A DNA stretch of 64,000 nt. Source: 79-D21 sp964521575 (GTDB lineage: Bacteria; Synergistota; Synergistia; Synergistales; 79-D21). Of this stretch, positions 32,515 through 41,707 are shown one piece after another. Numbering within the stretch: position 1 is the stretch's first letter; every line of letters begins with the position of its first letter. The stretch is from assembly GCA_964521575.1 (NCBI GenBank), contig CAZFSR010000002.1, forward strand, positions 62,001 to 126,000, in the 5' to 3' direction. The notes under the pieces were generated by a model. The model did not search any database. It worked only from the letters and a program-made list of their open reading frames with translations, and was not told where the DNA came from. The translations under genes were made by a program, and so were the position numbers.

Positions 32515-34572
32515 CTACAGAGCCGCCATCTTGGCGAGTTCAGGCGAAACCTTGGAAACGAAGAACTCCTCGCAGGGAGCCGTTTCCGGGCGGCCTACCG
32601 TCACGCCCAGGTCTTTCGCGATACCGTCCATGACCGAGGATAGGCCCTTCAGGTCCGCCTTCGGAGGGACGATGACATTCAAGCGGCGGCGTTCGCCCTC
32701 GATCGTGCAGAAATGCCCGCTTCTCTCGAACCAGGCCGGTGCCGGCAGGAGAACGTCGGCAAGGTTGACCAGCGGCCTGACGATGTAGGGCGTCTGGATG
32801 ACCGAGAAACCGCTGCGCGAGATGGCGGCCAGGGAATCCTCGTCTTCAGGGATCATGCCCGTGGAATAGACATACAGGAAATCGAGTTCCTTCGTGCGCA
32901 GCCAGGGTTCGTCGGAAACGCAGGAATTGACGGCCCCAAGGCTGTTCCCGCTGGAAACGAGGGGAACGATCCCGAGCCCGTCGCCGAAGAAGGCACGGGC
33001 AGCGATGGCCAGGTTCCCCGCGGCTGCGACCACGGCGGGGTTCTTCGCGAGGCTCTTGCCCAGGACAAAAACGGGCTTCTGGGCCGACGCGATGAGCTTC
33101 ACCAGGTTCTCGGCTTCCTCCCTGGAAATCCCGACGATCCCGGCCAGCCTGTCGACCGACTTCCCGTAGCTGTCAAGAGCGGTCATGCCGTTCAGGTCGA
33201 CCTTCGCCTCGGCCAGGGCCATGAGGCTTGCGGTCAGTTCCTTGAGGAAATCCGGCTCCTTGCAGGTGCCGTTCAGGCGGACGCTTGCGTCGGTCAGTCC
33301 ATCGAAGGGGTCGGCAATGTCGCCCGCGAAGATGAGCTTGGCGTTGTTCCGCAGGACCGCCACCCGGATGTAGCTGGCAACGACGGGGGCCTCGTCCTGG
33401 GGATCGGCGCAGAGGTTGACGACGAGATCGCTCTCGAGGATGTTGTGAGCCCCGGTGAACGGCTGGACCCCTTGGGCGCGGAAGGGCTCGAACCCTTTCA
33501 CGAACCCGCGCAGGATGTCGCCGTCGAAGGTGTCCATGTTGACCTTGAGGGTATCACGGAAGAACGAGGAGAAGATCGCGAGTTCCTCGTCGGTGCAGAG
33601 GCTGGAAACGAGCGCCCCGGCCTTACCCTGCTCCGCAGCCGGCTTGATCTTGGAAGCGATCAGGGCCAGGGCTTCATCCCAGGAGGCTTCGCGGAAATGT
33701 GCGCCCTCGCGGATCATCGGAACGGCGACCCGCTCGCGCTCGGTCGATTCGGGCAGCCACCAGCGGCCCATGTGGCAGAGCTGGCCGCCGTCCGGGAATT
33801 CGGTGCCTGTTCCCTCGACGCGGGAGATGCTGCCCGTCCGGACATAGGCCTTGATCTTGCAGCCCACGGAGCAGAGCGGGCAAACGCTCTCGACGGCATC
33901 GTCGCAGTCCTTGCGCCGCCCCCTGTAGGCCAGCTCACGGATCGTGATCGTGCCCGTCGGGCAAACCTGGGCGCAGGCGCCGCAGGAAACGCAGGTGGAG
34001 CTTTCACCGAGCTTCTGGCCCAGGTCGGCACAGACGGTAGCAGCCCAGCCGCGCTTCTGGAGGTCCAGGGTGTGGGCCCCGACCTTCTCTGCGCAGACGC
34101 GGATGCAGCGCAGGCAGAGAACGCAGCGGTTGTGGTCCATCATCAGGTCGGGATGCGTCGCGTCGTTCTCGAACGGCGCGTAAAGGTAAGGATAGCGAAC
34201 CGCGTCCATTCCGTGCTCGATGGCCAGGCGCTGGAGCTCGCAGTCACCGCTCTGCGAGCAGTACATGCAGAAATGGTTCCGTCCCGCGAAAAGCAACTCG
34301 AGAATCTGCTTGCGGTACTTTTGGAGTTTCTCGGTCTTCGTGTGAACGACCATGCCGTCCACCGCAGGAGTCGTGCAGGAAGTCAGAAGCTTAGGGTTCT
34401 TCTCGACCTCGACCACGCACATGCGGCAGGCCCCGATGGGGGAAAGGCCTTTCAGGTAGCAGAGGGTGGGAATGTAAACGTCGTTCTTCTGGGCGACTTC
34501 AAGAATCGTGTCGCCGAGGACTCCCTTGCATTCCTTGCCGTCAAAACTCAGGGTAATCTCTTTCATGGCCAT
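32515..34572 (-). CDS. NuoG/HoxU-like Fe-S subunit with a molybdopterin-type domain
   Basis: This is a 685-aa electron-transfer subunit. The N-terminal [2Fe-2S] domain (GACRMCVVEVEKNPKLLTSC) is followed by the His-ligated cluster NHFCMYCSQSGDCELQ, two [4Fe-4S] motifs (CVLCLRCIRVC, CVSCGACAQVCPTG), CPLCSVGCKI, and a molybdopterin-oxidoreductase-like fold without a Sec or Cys active site, as in NuoG. Such fused NuoG-type subunits tie hydrogenase to NuoEF. It resembles the N-terminal half of fdhA and may come from the same ancestor. Confidence 0.93.
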   Translation of the reverse strand: MAMKEITLSFDGKECKGVLGDTILEVAQKNDVYIPTLCYLKGLSPIGACRMCVVEVEKNPKLLTSCTTPAVDGMVVHTKTEKLQKYRKQILELLFAGRNHFCMYCSQSGDCELQRLAIEHGMDAVRYPYLYAPFENDATHPDLMMDHNRCVLCLRCIRVCAEKVGAHTLDLQKRGWAATVCADLGQKLGESSTCVSCGACAQVCPTGTITIRELAYRGRRKDCDDAVESVCPLCSVGCKIKAYVRTGSISRVEGTGTEFPDGGQLCHMGRWWLPESTERERVAVPMIREGAHFREASWDEALALIASKIKPAAEQGKAGALVSSLCTDEELAIFSSFFRDTLKVNMDTFDGDILRGFVKGFEPFRAQGVQPFTGAHNILESDLVVNLCADPQDEAPVVASYIRVAVLRNNAKLIFAGDIADPFDGLTDASVRLNGTCKEPDFLKELTASLMALAEAKVDLNGMTALDSYGKSVDRLAGIVGISREEAENLVKLIASAQKPVFVLGKSLAKNPAVVAAAGNLAIAARAFFGDGLGIVPLVSSGNSLGAVNSCVSDEPWLRTKELDFLYVYSTGMIPEDEDSLAAISRSGFSVIQTPYIVRPLVNLADVLLPAPAWFERSGHFCTIEGERRRLNVIVPPKADLKGLSSVMDGIAKDLGVTVGRPETAPCEEFFVSKVSPELAKMAAL

Positions 34573-34590
34573 ATACCTCCCGAACCGCCG

Positions 34591-36384
34591 CTATTCCTTG
34601 CGGATCGCCTTGAAGGGGCAAACCTCAAGGCAGGTTCCGCACTTGATGCACTTGGACTGGTCGATGACGTAGGGCGTCTGCCGGTCTCCGCTGATGCACT
34701 TGACCGGGCAGTTCTTCGCGCATAGGCCGCACTTCCGGCACAGGTCCGGGTTCACGAGGTACTGGATCAGGGCCGAGCAGGCTTTGGCAGGGCACTGCTT
34801 GTCCCGGATGTGGGCCTCGTATTCGTGGCGGAAGTAGCGCAGGGTGGTGAGGACCGGGTTCGGTGCCGTCTGGCCGAGTCCGCAGAGCGAAGATTCCTTG
34901 ACCATCAGGGCCAGCTCTTCGAGCTTCTCGAGGTCTTCCATGGTCCCCTCTCCCCTCGTGATGCGCTCGAGGGTGAGGAGCATCTGCTTGGTCCCTTCGC
35001 GGCAGGGGACGCATTTGCCGCAGGATTCTCTCTGGGTGAACTCAAGGAAGAACTTGGCCACGTCCACCATGCAGGTGTCCTCGTCCATGATGACGAGGCC
35101 GCCGGAGCCCATGATGGCGCCCGCCGCCGTGAGCGATTCGTAATCGACCGGCGTGTCGAGGTGCGCCTCGGTGAGGCATCCGCCCGAAGGCCCGCCGATC
35201 TGGGCCGCCTTGAATTTCTTCTCGTTGATGATTCCGCCGCCGAGGTCGAAGATGATCTCGCGGATCGTGATGCCCATCGGGACCTCGACCAGGCCGGTGT
35301 TCTTCACCTTGCCGGTGAGGGCGAAGACCTTCGTTCCCTTCGACTTCTCCGTCCCCATGGAGGCATACCAGGCGCCGCCGTTCAGGATGATCGGGTTGAC
35401 GTTCGCCCACGTCTCGACGTTGTTGATGTTCGAGGGTTTCTGCCACAGCCCCTTGTTCGCCGGGAACGGCGGACGGGGACGCGGCATGCCGCGCTCGCCC
35501 TCGATCGACGCCATCAGGGCCGTCTCTTCGCCGCAGACGAAGGCGCCGGCGCCTTCCTTGATGTGCAGCTCGAAGGAGAAGTTCGTGCCCATGATGTTCT
35601 TGCCCAGCAGGCCGTATTCCTCGGCCTGGGCGATGGCCGCCTTCAGCCGCTTGATCGCCAGGGGGTACTCGGCCCGGCAGTAGATGTATCCCTCGTCCGC
35701 TCCCATGGCGTAGGCGCCGATGGCCATCCCTTCCAGGACGGAATGGGGATCTCCCTCAAGGATGGACCGGTCCATGAAGGCCCCGGGGTCGCCCTCGTCG
35801 GCGTTGCAGATCGTGTACTTCTTGTCGCTCACCGACTTTTTGCAGAACTCCCACTTCATCCCAGTCGGGAAACCGCCGCCTCCACGGCCCCGAAGGCCGG
35901 AGATCTTCATCTCGTTGATCACATCATCGGGCGTCATCTCCAGGAGGGCTTTTGCCAGCCCCTGGTAGCCGTCCCGGCCGATGTACTCCTCGATGTTGTC
36001 GGGATTGATGTAGCCGCAATTCTTCAGGGTGATGCGGCGCTGCTTGGAGTAAAAGGGAAGTTCGTTGTAGCGGGCGACCGCATCGACGGTGACTTCTTCC
36101 TTCAGGAGCAGGCGCTTGACGATACGCCCCTTGTAAAGATGCTCCTCTGCGATCTCGGCTGCGTCTTCCGGCCGGACCCGGGTGTAGAAGGTCCCTTCCG
36201 GGTAGACGACGACGATCGGTCCCGCCTCGCACATCCCGTGGCAGCCAGTCTGGACCACCAGCACTTCCCTGTCGAGCTTTCTCTTTTCCAGCTCGGCCTT
36301 CAGGTTCTCCTGGAGCTTCAGGCTTCCGCTGGAAACGCAGCCGGTTCCGCCGCAGACCAGCACGTGACTCCGATAGGTCGGCAT
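34591..36384 (-). CDS. NuoF/HylB-like NADH- and FMN-binding subunit (hydrogenase side)
   Basis: This 597-aa subunit has the same domain order as its paralogue at 27277-29070: thioredoxin-like [2Fe-2S], FMN/NAD fold with GRGGGGFPTG, SLBB-type region, SLEEVE-like ESCGKCVPCREG cluster, and two C-terminal [4Fe-4S] motifs (CRKCGLCAKNCPVK, CIKCGTCLEVCPFK). It follows the ferredoxin gene by 13 bases and precedes the NuoG-like gene, the usual order of a HydABC/HylABC module. The first 206 codons match the paralogue exactly; the C-terminal ferredoxin part differs most, as expected if each copy docks to a different partner. Confidence 0.94.
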   Translation of the reverse strand: MPTYRSHVLVCGGTGCVSSGSLKLQENLKAELEKRKLDREVLVVQTGCHGMCEAGPIVVVYPEGTFYTRVRPEDAAEIAEEHLYKGRIVKRLLLKEEVTVDAVARYNELPFYSKQRRITLKNCGYINPDNIEEYIGRDGYQGLAKALLEMTPDDVINEMKISGLRGRGGGGFPTGMKWEFCKKSVSDKKYTICNADEGDPGAFMDRSILEGDPHSVLEGMAIGAYAMGADEGYIYCRAEYPLAIKRLKAAIAQAEEYGLLGKNIMGTNFSFELHIKEGAGAFVCGEETALMASIEGERGMPRPRPPFPANKGLWQKPSNINNVETWANVNPIILNGGAWYASMGTEKSKGTKVFALTGKVKNTGLVEVPMGITIREIIFDLGGGIINEKKFKAAQIGGPSGGCLTEAHLDTPVDYESLTAAGAIMGSGGLVIMDEDTCMVDVAKFFLEFTQRESCGKCVPCREGTKQMLLTLERITRGEGTMEDLEKLEELALMVKESSLCGLGQTAPNPVLTTLRYFRHEYEAHIRDKQCPAKACSALIQYLVNPDLCRKCGLCAKNCPVKCISGDRQTPYVIDQSKCIKCGTCLEVCPFKAIRKE

Positions 36385-36391
36385 CTTCGCT
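35768..36391. repeat. Direct repeat copy B, 624 bp inside the first nuoF-like gene
   Basis: This is the partner of 28454-29077 (offset 7314). The flanks differ: this copy is preceded upstream by an intact ferredoxin-like gene, the other by remnants. Confidence 0.9.
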
Positions 36392-36397
36392 TCCCCC

Positions 36398-36775
36398 CTA
36401 GTCAGCCCGGCCGATCAGCCGGTCTTCCACGATCCGGCCGTTCACCAGGTGCTCCGACACGATCCGCGGCACGTCCTGCACCGTCACCCGGCCGTACGTG
36501 ATCCGCGGCTCACCCGGGCGGATCACGTCAAGCAGGGGTTCCTGCTGGCACATCCCGATGCAGCCTGTCCCTTCCACCGAGACGTCCTTCAGCCCCCGCT
36601 TGGAAAGCTCCTCCAGGACCGCCTCCATCACCGCCCTGGCCCCCGCCGCGATCCCGCAGGTCCCCAGGCCGATGATGATCCGCGTCCTCCCCTCCGAGCG
36701 CGCCGACGTCTGGTCCGTCGCCTTCGCCTTGATCTTTCTCAGGTCCTCTAGACTCGTGATCTTCAAAAAAGACAC
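36398..36775 (-). CDS. Thioredoxin-like [2Fe-2S] ferredoxin
   Basis: This 125-aa protein carries GLGTCGIAAGARAVMEAVLEEL (about 36-57) and GCIGMCQQEP, a four-Cys [2Fe-2S] pattern of the thioredoxin-fold ferredoxins that accompany HydABC-type diaphorases. It is encoded 10 bases after nuoE-like and 13 bases before nuoF-like, so it is likely a subunit or electron carrier of the complex. Confidence 0.9.
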   Translation of the reverse strand: MSFLKITSLEDLRKIKAKATDQTSARSEGRTRIIIGLGTCGIAAGARAVMEAVLEELSKRGLKDVSVEGTGCIGMCQQEPLLDVIRPGEPRITYGRVTVQDVPRIVSEHLVNGRIVEDRLIGRAD

Positions 36776-36785
36776 CCCCTACGCG

Positions 36786-37256
36786 CTAAACATACTGGTC
36801 GATGATGGGCCCGAGCTTGTCGGGAACCAGACGGCCGTGCGTGTCTTCGTCGATCATCATGACCGGGGCCAACCCGCAGGCCCCGAGGCAGGCCACGGGT
36901 TCCAGCGTAAAGCGCAGGTCTTCCGTGGTGCCGTTCTCCTCAACCTTCAGCATCTCCTTCACCTTCTGCAGGAGCTGGAGGCTGCCCCTCACGTGGCAGG
37001 CCGTTCCCCGGCAGACCCGGATGATGTGACGACCCCGCGGCTTCAGGTGGAACTGCGCGTAGAACGTGACCACACCGTAAATCTCGGCCGTCGGCATTTT
37101 CATCTCTCGTGAGATGACCTCGATCGCTTCCTTCGGAACATAGCCGAACGCGTGCTGCACTGCCTGGAGAACAGGAATTAGGAACCCTTTCCTGCCGTGC
37201 CAGGGTTCCAGGATTTCTAGCGTTTTTTCCGCCACTTCCTGAACCGCCGCTACCAT
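36786..37256 (-). CDS. NuoE/HylC-like [2Fe-2S] subunit
   Basis: This 156-aa protein is the small diaphorase subunit. The ATG at 37256 follows GGGGAGGG; the longer open frame continues into the promoter and is not coding. The N-terminal helices (FLIPVLQAVQHAFGYVP) and IYGVVTFYAQFHLKPRGRH are standard, and the four ligands appear in RVCRGTACHVRG and CLGACGLAPV. It is the first gene of the redox array and the only intact nuoE-like gene, so it may serve both NuoF copies. Confidence 0.94.
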   Translation of the reverse strand: MVAAVQEVAEKTLEILEPWHGRKGFLIPVLQAVQHAFGYVPKEAIEVISREMKMPTAEIYGVVTFYAQFHLKPRGRHIIRVCRGTACHVRGSLQLLQKVKEMLKVEENGTTEDLRFTLEPVACLGACGLAPVMMIDEDTHGRLVPDKLGPIIDQYV

Positions 37257-37326
37257 CAACGACCCTCCCCTTCCGAGATCAAAGCTGGCTTGCAAAGAAC
37301 CGCGACACGCTAAACCCCACCGGTGA

Positions 37327-37355
37327 ATCATATCCACACGTGAAAAAAATGACAA
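37327..37355 (-). promoter_or_regulatory. Sigma-70-type promoter of the hydrogenase/formate dehydrogenase array
   Basis: On the minus strand TTGTCA (37350-37355) and TATGAT (37327-37332) are 17 bases apart. Transcription would begin near 37319, about 63 bases before the nuoE-like ATG. A CACGTG lies in the spacer. Confidence 0.75.
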
Positions 37356-37507
37356 TCTTGCCGATTCTAAGGCATGGTAAGGATAACAAAAAGGATTGAG
37401 GGCATCAAGGCAAGGGATAACACGTTTTTGGAAGTACATAACACGACTTGGCGCCCGGTTTCCTTTCGGGCACGGCAAAGGCAGGGGCACGGCCGCCGGC
37501 CCTTCCC

Positions 37508-37516
37508 TGCTATAAT
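37508..37516 (+). promoter_or_regulatory. Extended -10 promoter of the glycogen operon
   Basis: TGCTATAAT gives a consensus -10 with an upstream TG. No good -35 is seen, as usual for extended -10 promoters. The GH57 start codon is 67 bases further. Confidence 0.65.
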
Positions 37517-37582
37517 AGCCTAAAGAACCGTATCTGCAGAGGTTCGCGCTCCCGCGGGCCTTTGAAAGGGGGGAGCTTCCGC

Positions 37583-39907
37583 ATGAGGGCCATCGCGATC
37601 CATGCGCATTTCTACCAGCCCGACCGTGAAGACCCCTGGCTGGGGTCCGTCCAGCCCGAGCCGTCTGCCTCCCCCTGGAGGGACTGGAATCGCCGGATCA
37701 CCGCCGAGTGCTACGCCCCGAACGCTTCGGCGCGCCTTTTAGGGGAAGACGGCCGCCTCAGGCGGATTGTCAACAACTACCGCGACCTGAGCTTCAACGT
37801 GGGTCCCACCCTTCACGGCTGGCTTGCCGAGCATGATCCCGAGATCGAAAGCCGCATCCGCGAAGCCGACTCGGGAAACGCCATCTCGCAGGCTTACCAT
37901 CACATCATCCTGCCCCTTGCCTCGGACAGGGACATCCGGACCCAGGTTCTCTGGGGAACCGGGGACTTCCGGTTCCGCTTCGGGAGAGCACCTGAGGGGA
38001 TGTGGCTGCCGGAAATGGCGGTAGACCTGCGCTCCCTCGACGAAATGGCGAAAGCCGGCATCGGCTTCGTGCTTCTCTCACCGCACCAGTGCTCCGCCGT
38101 ACGCCCGCCGGGAGGGTCCTGGCGGGAAACGCCGAAGGGAGCACGGCTGGATGTCACGCGTCCTTACCGTGTGGATCTCCCCTCGGGCCGTTCCATCGCC
38201 GTGTTCTTCCACCAGGATTCCGTATCGCGCGAAATGGCTTTCGGCACGCTTCTCGACAACGGTGACCGGCTGGCGGAAAACTTGCTGAAGAACCTCCCGG
38301 ACGATGGGGAAAACCGGATGCTGGTCGTCGCGACCGACGGCGAGACCTTCGGCCATCACCACCGGTTCGGGGAGATGGCCCTCGCCAGGGCCCTGCAGGT
38401 TCTAGCGGGTATCCCGGGCCTCTCCCCCACAAAGCCGGGGGCTTTCCTTAAAGACTGCCCTCCGGACTGGGAAGCCCGGATCCTTCCGAACACATCCTGG
38501 TCCTGTTCCCACGGAATCGAGCGGTGGCGGTTCGATTGCGGATGCCGTACCGGGGGCGAGCCGGGATGGACGCAAAAATGGAGGGAACCTCTCAGGAGGG
38601 CCCTTGACCGGCTCAGGGACGCCCTGGACGAGCGGTTCGAGGCAGAGTGCCTCCGCCTCGGGTTTGACCCCTGGCCCCTGAGGGACGGTGCGATCGGCCT
38701 TCTCCTCGGCCGGGAACGCGCGGAGGCATGGACCCGGGAAAATCTTAAGGGAATCGACGACGAAGGCAGAAAGGCCGTTTTAAGCCTGCTGGAAAGCCAG
38801 CGTCTCCGCATGGCCATGTACACTTCCTGCGCCTGGTTCTTCAACGACGTGGCCGGCCTCGAGACACGCCACGTCCTTGGTTTCGCCCTCCGTGCCCTGG
38901 AATTGGCGGGCGGGGGCATCGAGAGCCCGATCGGGAAACGCTTCCTGGAGGATCTTGCCGACGCCCGGGGAAACCGGCTTGACCTGCCTGATGGAAGAAC
39001 CGTCCTGGAAAGAAAGGTCTTCCCAAAAAGCAGGAGCCTGGAGGATATCGCGGCATCCGCAGCGATCCTGGCCCTGGACGGGCCGTTTTATTCCTTCGAG
39101 ATTTCACGCCAGGAACAAACCCTCAAGGGCGGGGAGCTTTCCCTGAGGGTCGGTGAACTCTCCGCGACGGACCGACGGACGGGGCAATCCTGGAGCGGGT
39201 CTCATGCCGTGCTTTCGGCAGGGGGGCTCGACGACACCTGTCGGCTCGCTCCTCCTGGAAAAGACGGCAAGCGAATCCTGCGGCAAAAATTCTTCCGGGC
39301 TTCCCTGGAGCAGCTTACGGACCTGCTTGAAAAAACGTTCCCCCTCGGCCCCTGGGGAATCGACTCCCTGCCCGCCGAACAGAGGGACGGACTTGCACGG
39401 GCCCGGTCGAAGCATGCAGAGGCAGGTTGCCTGCGAAAAGCGATGGAGATTCTCGACGACAACCGAAGGCTGATCATCCAGCTCAACGCCATCGGGGCCC
39501 CCTTGCCGCCCTTTTTGGCCTGCGCCGCTTCGTTTTCCATGCAGGAAACCCTGGACGAGGCGGTCCGGAATGCCCCGGAGACCCTCGCACTGCTCAAGGC
39601 CGACTCCCTGCTTGAAGCCCTCCTGGAGGATGCCCATTCCATGGGGCTGAAGCCCGAGCTGTCCCTGCTTTCCCCCCGCCTCTCTCGCGAACTTGAGGGG
39701 CTTTTCGCACAAGCCGTTTCGGACAAGTCCCCTGCCCCCCTGGAGAAAGCCCTGGAAGCCATCGAGAAGGCCGATAAGCTGGCGATCGAGCTTCCTCTGG
39801 CCCCTCTCCAGGAAAGCCTGTGGAAAGTGATCGACACGGGGGAGTTCCCCATCTCCCCCGCCCTGGCGGCGCTAGCGGACCGGCTGGGTTTTTCACCGCT
39901 CAATTGA
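37583..39907 (+). CDS. GH57-family glycosidase with DUF3536 region
   Basis: This is probably an alpha-glucan-acting enzyme (amylase or branching type) in glycogen turnover. The 774-aa protein starts MRAIAIHAHFYQPDREDPW, the first GH57 motif (HxHxxQP), and has PEMAVDLRSL and ATDGETFGHHHRFGE, which holds a catalytic-type acidic residue. The C-terminal half (about 400-774) matches the DUF3536 extension in layout. An AGGGGGGAG site precedes the ATG. It heads a four- or five-gene plus-strand operon. Confidence 0.85.
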   Translation: MRAIAIHAHFYQPDREDPWLGSVQPEPSASPWRDWNRRITAECYAPNASARLLGEDGRLRRIVNNYRDLSFNVGPTLHGWLAEHDPEIESRIREADSGNAISQAYHHIILPLASDRDIRTQVLWGTGDFRFRFGRAPEGMWLPEMAVDLRSLDEMAKAGIGFVLLSPHQCSAVRPPGGSWRETPKGARLDVTRPYRVDLPSGRSIAVFFHQDSVSREMAFGTLLDNGDRLAENLLKNLPDDGENRMLVVATDGETFGHHHRFGEMALARALQVLAGIPGLSPTKPGAFLKDCPPDWEARILPNTSWSCSHGIERWRFDCGCRTGGEPGWTQKWREPLRRALDRLRDALDERFEAECLRLGFDPWPLRDGAIGLLLGRERAEAWTRENLKGIDDEGRKAVLSLLESQRLRMAMYTSCAWFFNDVAGLETRHVLGFALRALELAGGGIESPIGKRFLEDLADARGNRLDLPDGRTVLERKVFPKSRSLEDIAASAAILALDGPFYSFEISRQEQTLKGGELSLRVGELSATDRRTGQSWSGSHAVLSAGGLDDTCRLAPPGKDGKRILRQKFFRASLEQLTDLLEKTFPLGPWGIDSLPAEQRDGLARARSKHAEAGCLRKAMEILDDNRRLIIQLNAIGAPLPPFLACAASFSMQETLDEAVRNAPETLALLKADSLLEALLEDAHSMGLKPELSLLSPRLSRELEGLFAQAVSDKSPAPLEKALEAIEKADKLAIELPLAPLQESLWKVIDTGEFPISPALAALADRLGFSPLN

Positions 39908-39929
39908 CCTGTTTCCGGGAGGATTGATC

Positions 39930-41663
39930 ATGGCACTGATGAATTACGGAAAATCCATCGGGCAATCGCTGAGGAAAATGATGGAAACGGACCCTTCCTT
40001 CAGGACGGTCGCCTATTTTTCCATGGAGATCGGCCTCAGGCCGGACCTCCCGACCTACTCCGGCGGACTGGGAATCCTGGCGGGAGACATCCTGAAGGGG
40101 GCCGCGGACCTTGGCGTTCCGATGGCCGGGATCACCCTGCTCTACCGGAAGGGCTACTTCCGGCAGACGATAGACTCGGAGGGGTGGCAGCACGAATCCC
40201 CGGAAGAGTGGAAACCCGAACACGGGTTATTCCTGCTGCCAAACGAGGTCCTGGTGGACGTCGGAAAACGGACGGTCAAGGTCAGGGCCTGGATGACCGA
40301 GCTGGTCGGCACCTCGGGTTTTCCCGTTCCCGTGTATTTCCTCGACACCGACTTCGAGGAGAACCACCCCGACGACCGGCCCCTCACCGGGAGTCTCTAC
40401 GGGGGCGACCAGCGCTACCGGCTGGCCCAGGAGGTCATCCTGGGGATCGGGGGATTGAGAATGCTGCGGGACCTGGGGTACCGCCGCCTCGAAACCTTCC
40501 ACCTGAACGAGGGGCACGCGGGCTTCCTGACCCTGGAGCTCCTGCGCGAACAGGGCTACGAGGATCTGGAAAAGATCCGGAACCAGGTTGTCTTCACCAC
40601 TCACACGCCTGTTTCCGCGGGCCATGACCATTTCTCGATGGACCTCGTCCGGCAGGTCCTGCCCCCGGTTTTCGCCGAACCGCTAGAAAAGCTCATGGGT
40701 TCCGGAGGCGTGTCGATGACGGACCTCGGTTTCCGCCTCAGCCGCTTCGTCAACGGTGTTTCCCGCAAGCACGCCCAGGTCAGCCGCGAGATCTTCCATT
40801 TCCCGGGTATCGAGGCCATCACGAACGGCGTTCACTCCCGGACCTGGACCTGCCCGGGCTTCAGGAGGCTTTTCGACCAGGCGATCCCCGGCTGGGATTC
40901 GGATCCCTCCCGCCTGATCCAGGCGCTTCACCTGCCCGACGAGGAAGTGTGGAAAACCCACCAGGCCGCAAAAATGCGGCTCTTCGCCAGGGTGCTGGAG
41001 GAAACCGGCGTGGAACTCGATCCCGACATGGTCACGATCGGTTTCGGGCGGAGGGCGGCGGCCTACAAGCGGGCAGACATGATCTTCCAGGACCTTGGAA
41101 GGCTGACGGACATCTGCTCGGGGAAGGTCCAGTTCGTCTTTTCCGGCAAGGCCCACCCGCAGGACGAGGACGGGAAACAGGTCCTGCAGCGGGTCATCAG
41201 GGCTGCCAAAAAGCTGGCCCCGGCCCTGCAGGTGGTCTTCCTCCCCAACTACAACATGGAAACCGCCTCCCTCATGACCAGCGGGGTCGACGTCTGGCTG
41301 AACACCCCCACCCGCCCGAGGGAGGCTTCGGGAACCAGCGGGATGAAGTGCGCCCACAACGGCGTCCTGAATTTCTCGGTGCTTGACGGCTGGTGGATCG
41401 AGGGGTGTCTCGAGGACGTCACCGGCTGGTCGATCGGCCCAGAACCCCTTCCGGGGCCTGAAGACAACCGAACCGCGGAGGACCTCGAGGATTTCTACGC
41501 CAAGCTTGAGCGGAGGGTAATCCCCACTTACCTGAGGGACCGCTCCCGCTGGGTCTGGATGATGAAAAACGCCATCGCGCTGAACGCAAGCGTGTTCAAC
41601 ACCGACAGGCTTGTGAAGGAGTACTGCGGGAAGGCTTACGGCATCGCTTTCCGCGGCCTCTGA
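39930..41663 (+). CDS. glgP: Alpha-glucan phosphorylase, short type
   Basis: This enzyme releases glucose-1-phosphate from glycogen. The 577-aa form lacks the N-terminal extension of classical phosphorylases. Visible motifs are FSMEIGLRPDLPTYSGGLGILAGD (given here in part as SMEIGLRPDLPTYSGG), HLNEGHAGF, ITNGVHSRTW and the pyridoxal-phosphate lysine in EASGTSGMKCAHNG. The ATG at 39930 is 7 bases after GGGAGG. It is encoded 22 bases after the GH57 gene. Confidence 0.93.
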   Translation: MALMNYGKSIGQSLRKMMETDPSFRTVAYFSMEIGLRPDLPTYSGGLGILAGDILKGAADLGVPMAGITLLYRKGYFRQTIDSEGWQHESPEEWKPEHGLFLLPNEVLVDVGKRTVKVRAWMTELVGTSGFPVPVYFLDTDFEENHPDDRPLTGSLYGGDQRYRLAQEVILGIGGLRMLRDLGYRRLETFHLNEGHAGFLTLELLREQGYEDLEKIRNQVVFTTHTPVSAGHDHFSMDLVRQVLPPVFAEPLEKLMGSGGVSMTDLGFRLSRFVNGVSRKHAQVSREIFHFPGIEAITNGVHSRTWTCPGFRRLFDQAIPGWDSDPSRLIQALHLPDEEVWKTHQAAKMRLFARVLEETGVELDPDMVTIGFGRRAAAYKRADMIFQDLGRLTDICSGKVQFVFSGKAHPQDEDGKQVLQRVIRAAKKLAPALQVVFLPNYNMETASLMTSGVDVWLNTPTRPREASGTSGMKCAHNGVLNFSVLDGWWIEGCLEDVTGWSIGPEPLPGPEDNRTAEDLEDFYAKLERRVIPTYLRDRSRWVWMMKNAIALNASVFNTDRLVKEYCGKAYGIAFRGL

Positions 41664-41707
41664 ACCGAGGACTGGAGGAGATTGCCCTGACGGAAAAACC
41701 GGTATTC

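Noticed and set aside
30113..32788. Plus-strand ORF of 891 aa antisense to the NiFe hydrogenase
   Set aside because: Antisense shadow of high-GC genes; no domain resemblance.
32713..34725. Plus-strand ORF of 670 aa antisense to the NuoG-like gene
   Set aside because: Antisense shadow, and the opposite-strand protein has full Fe-S motif order.
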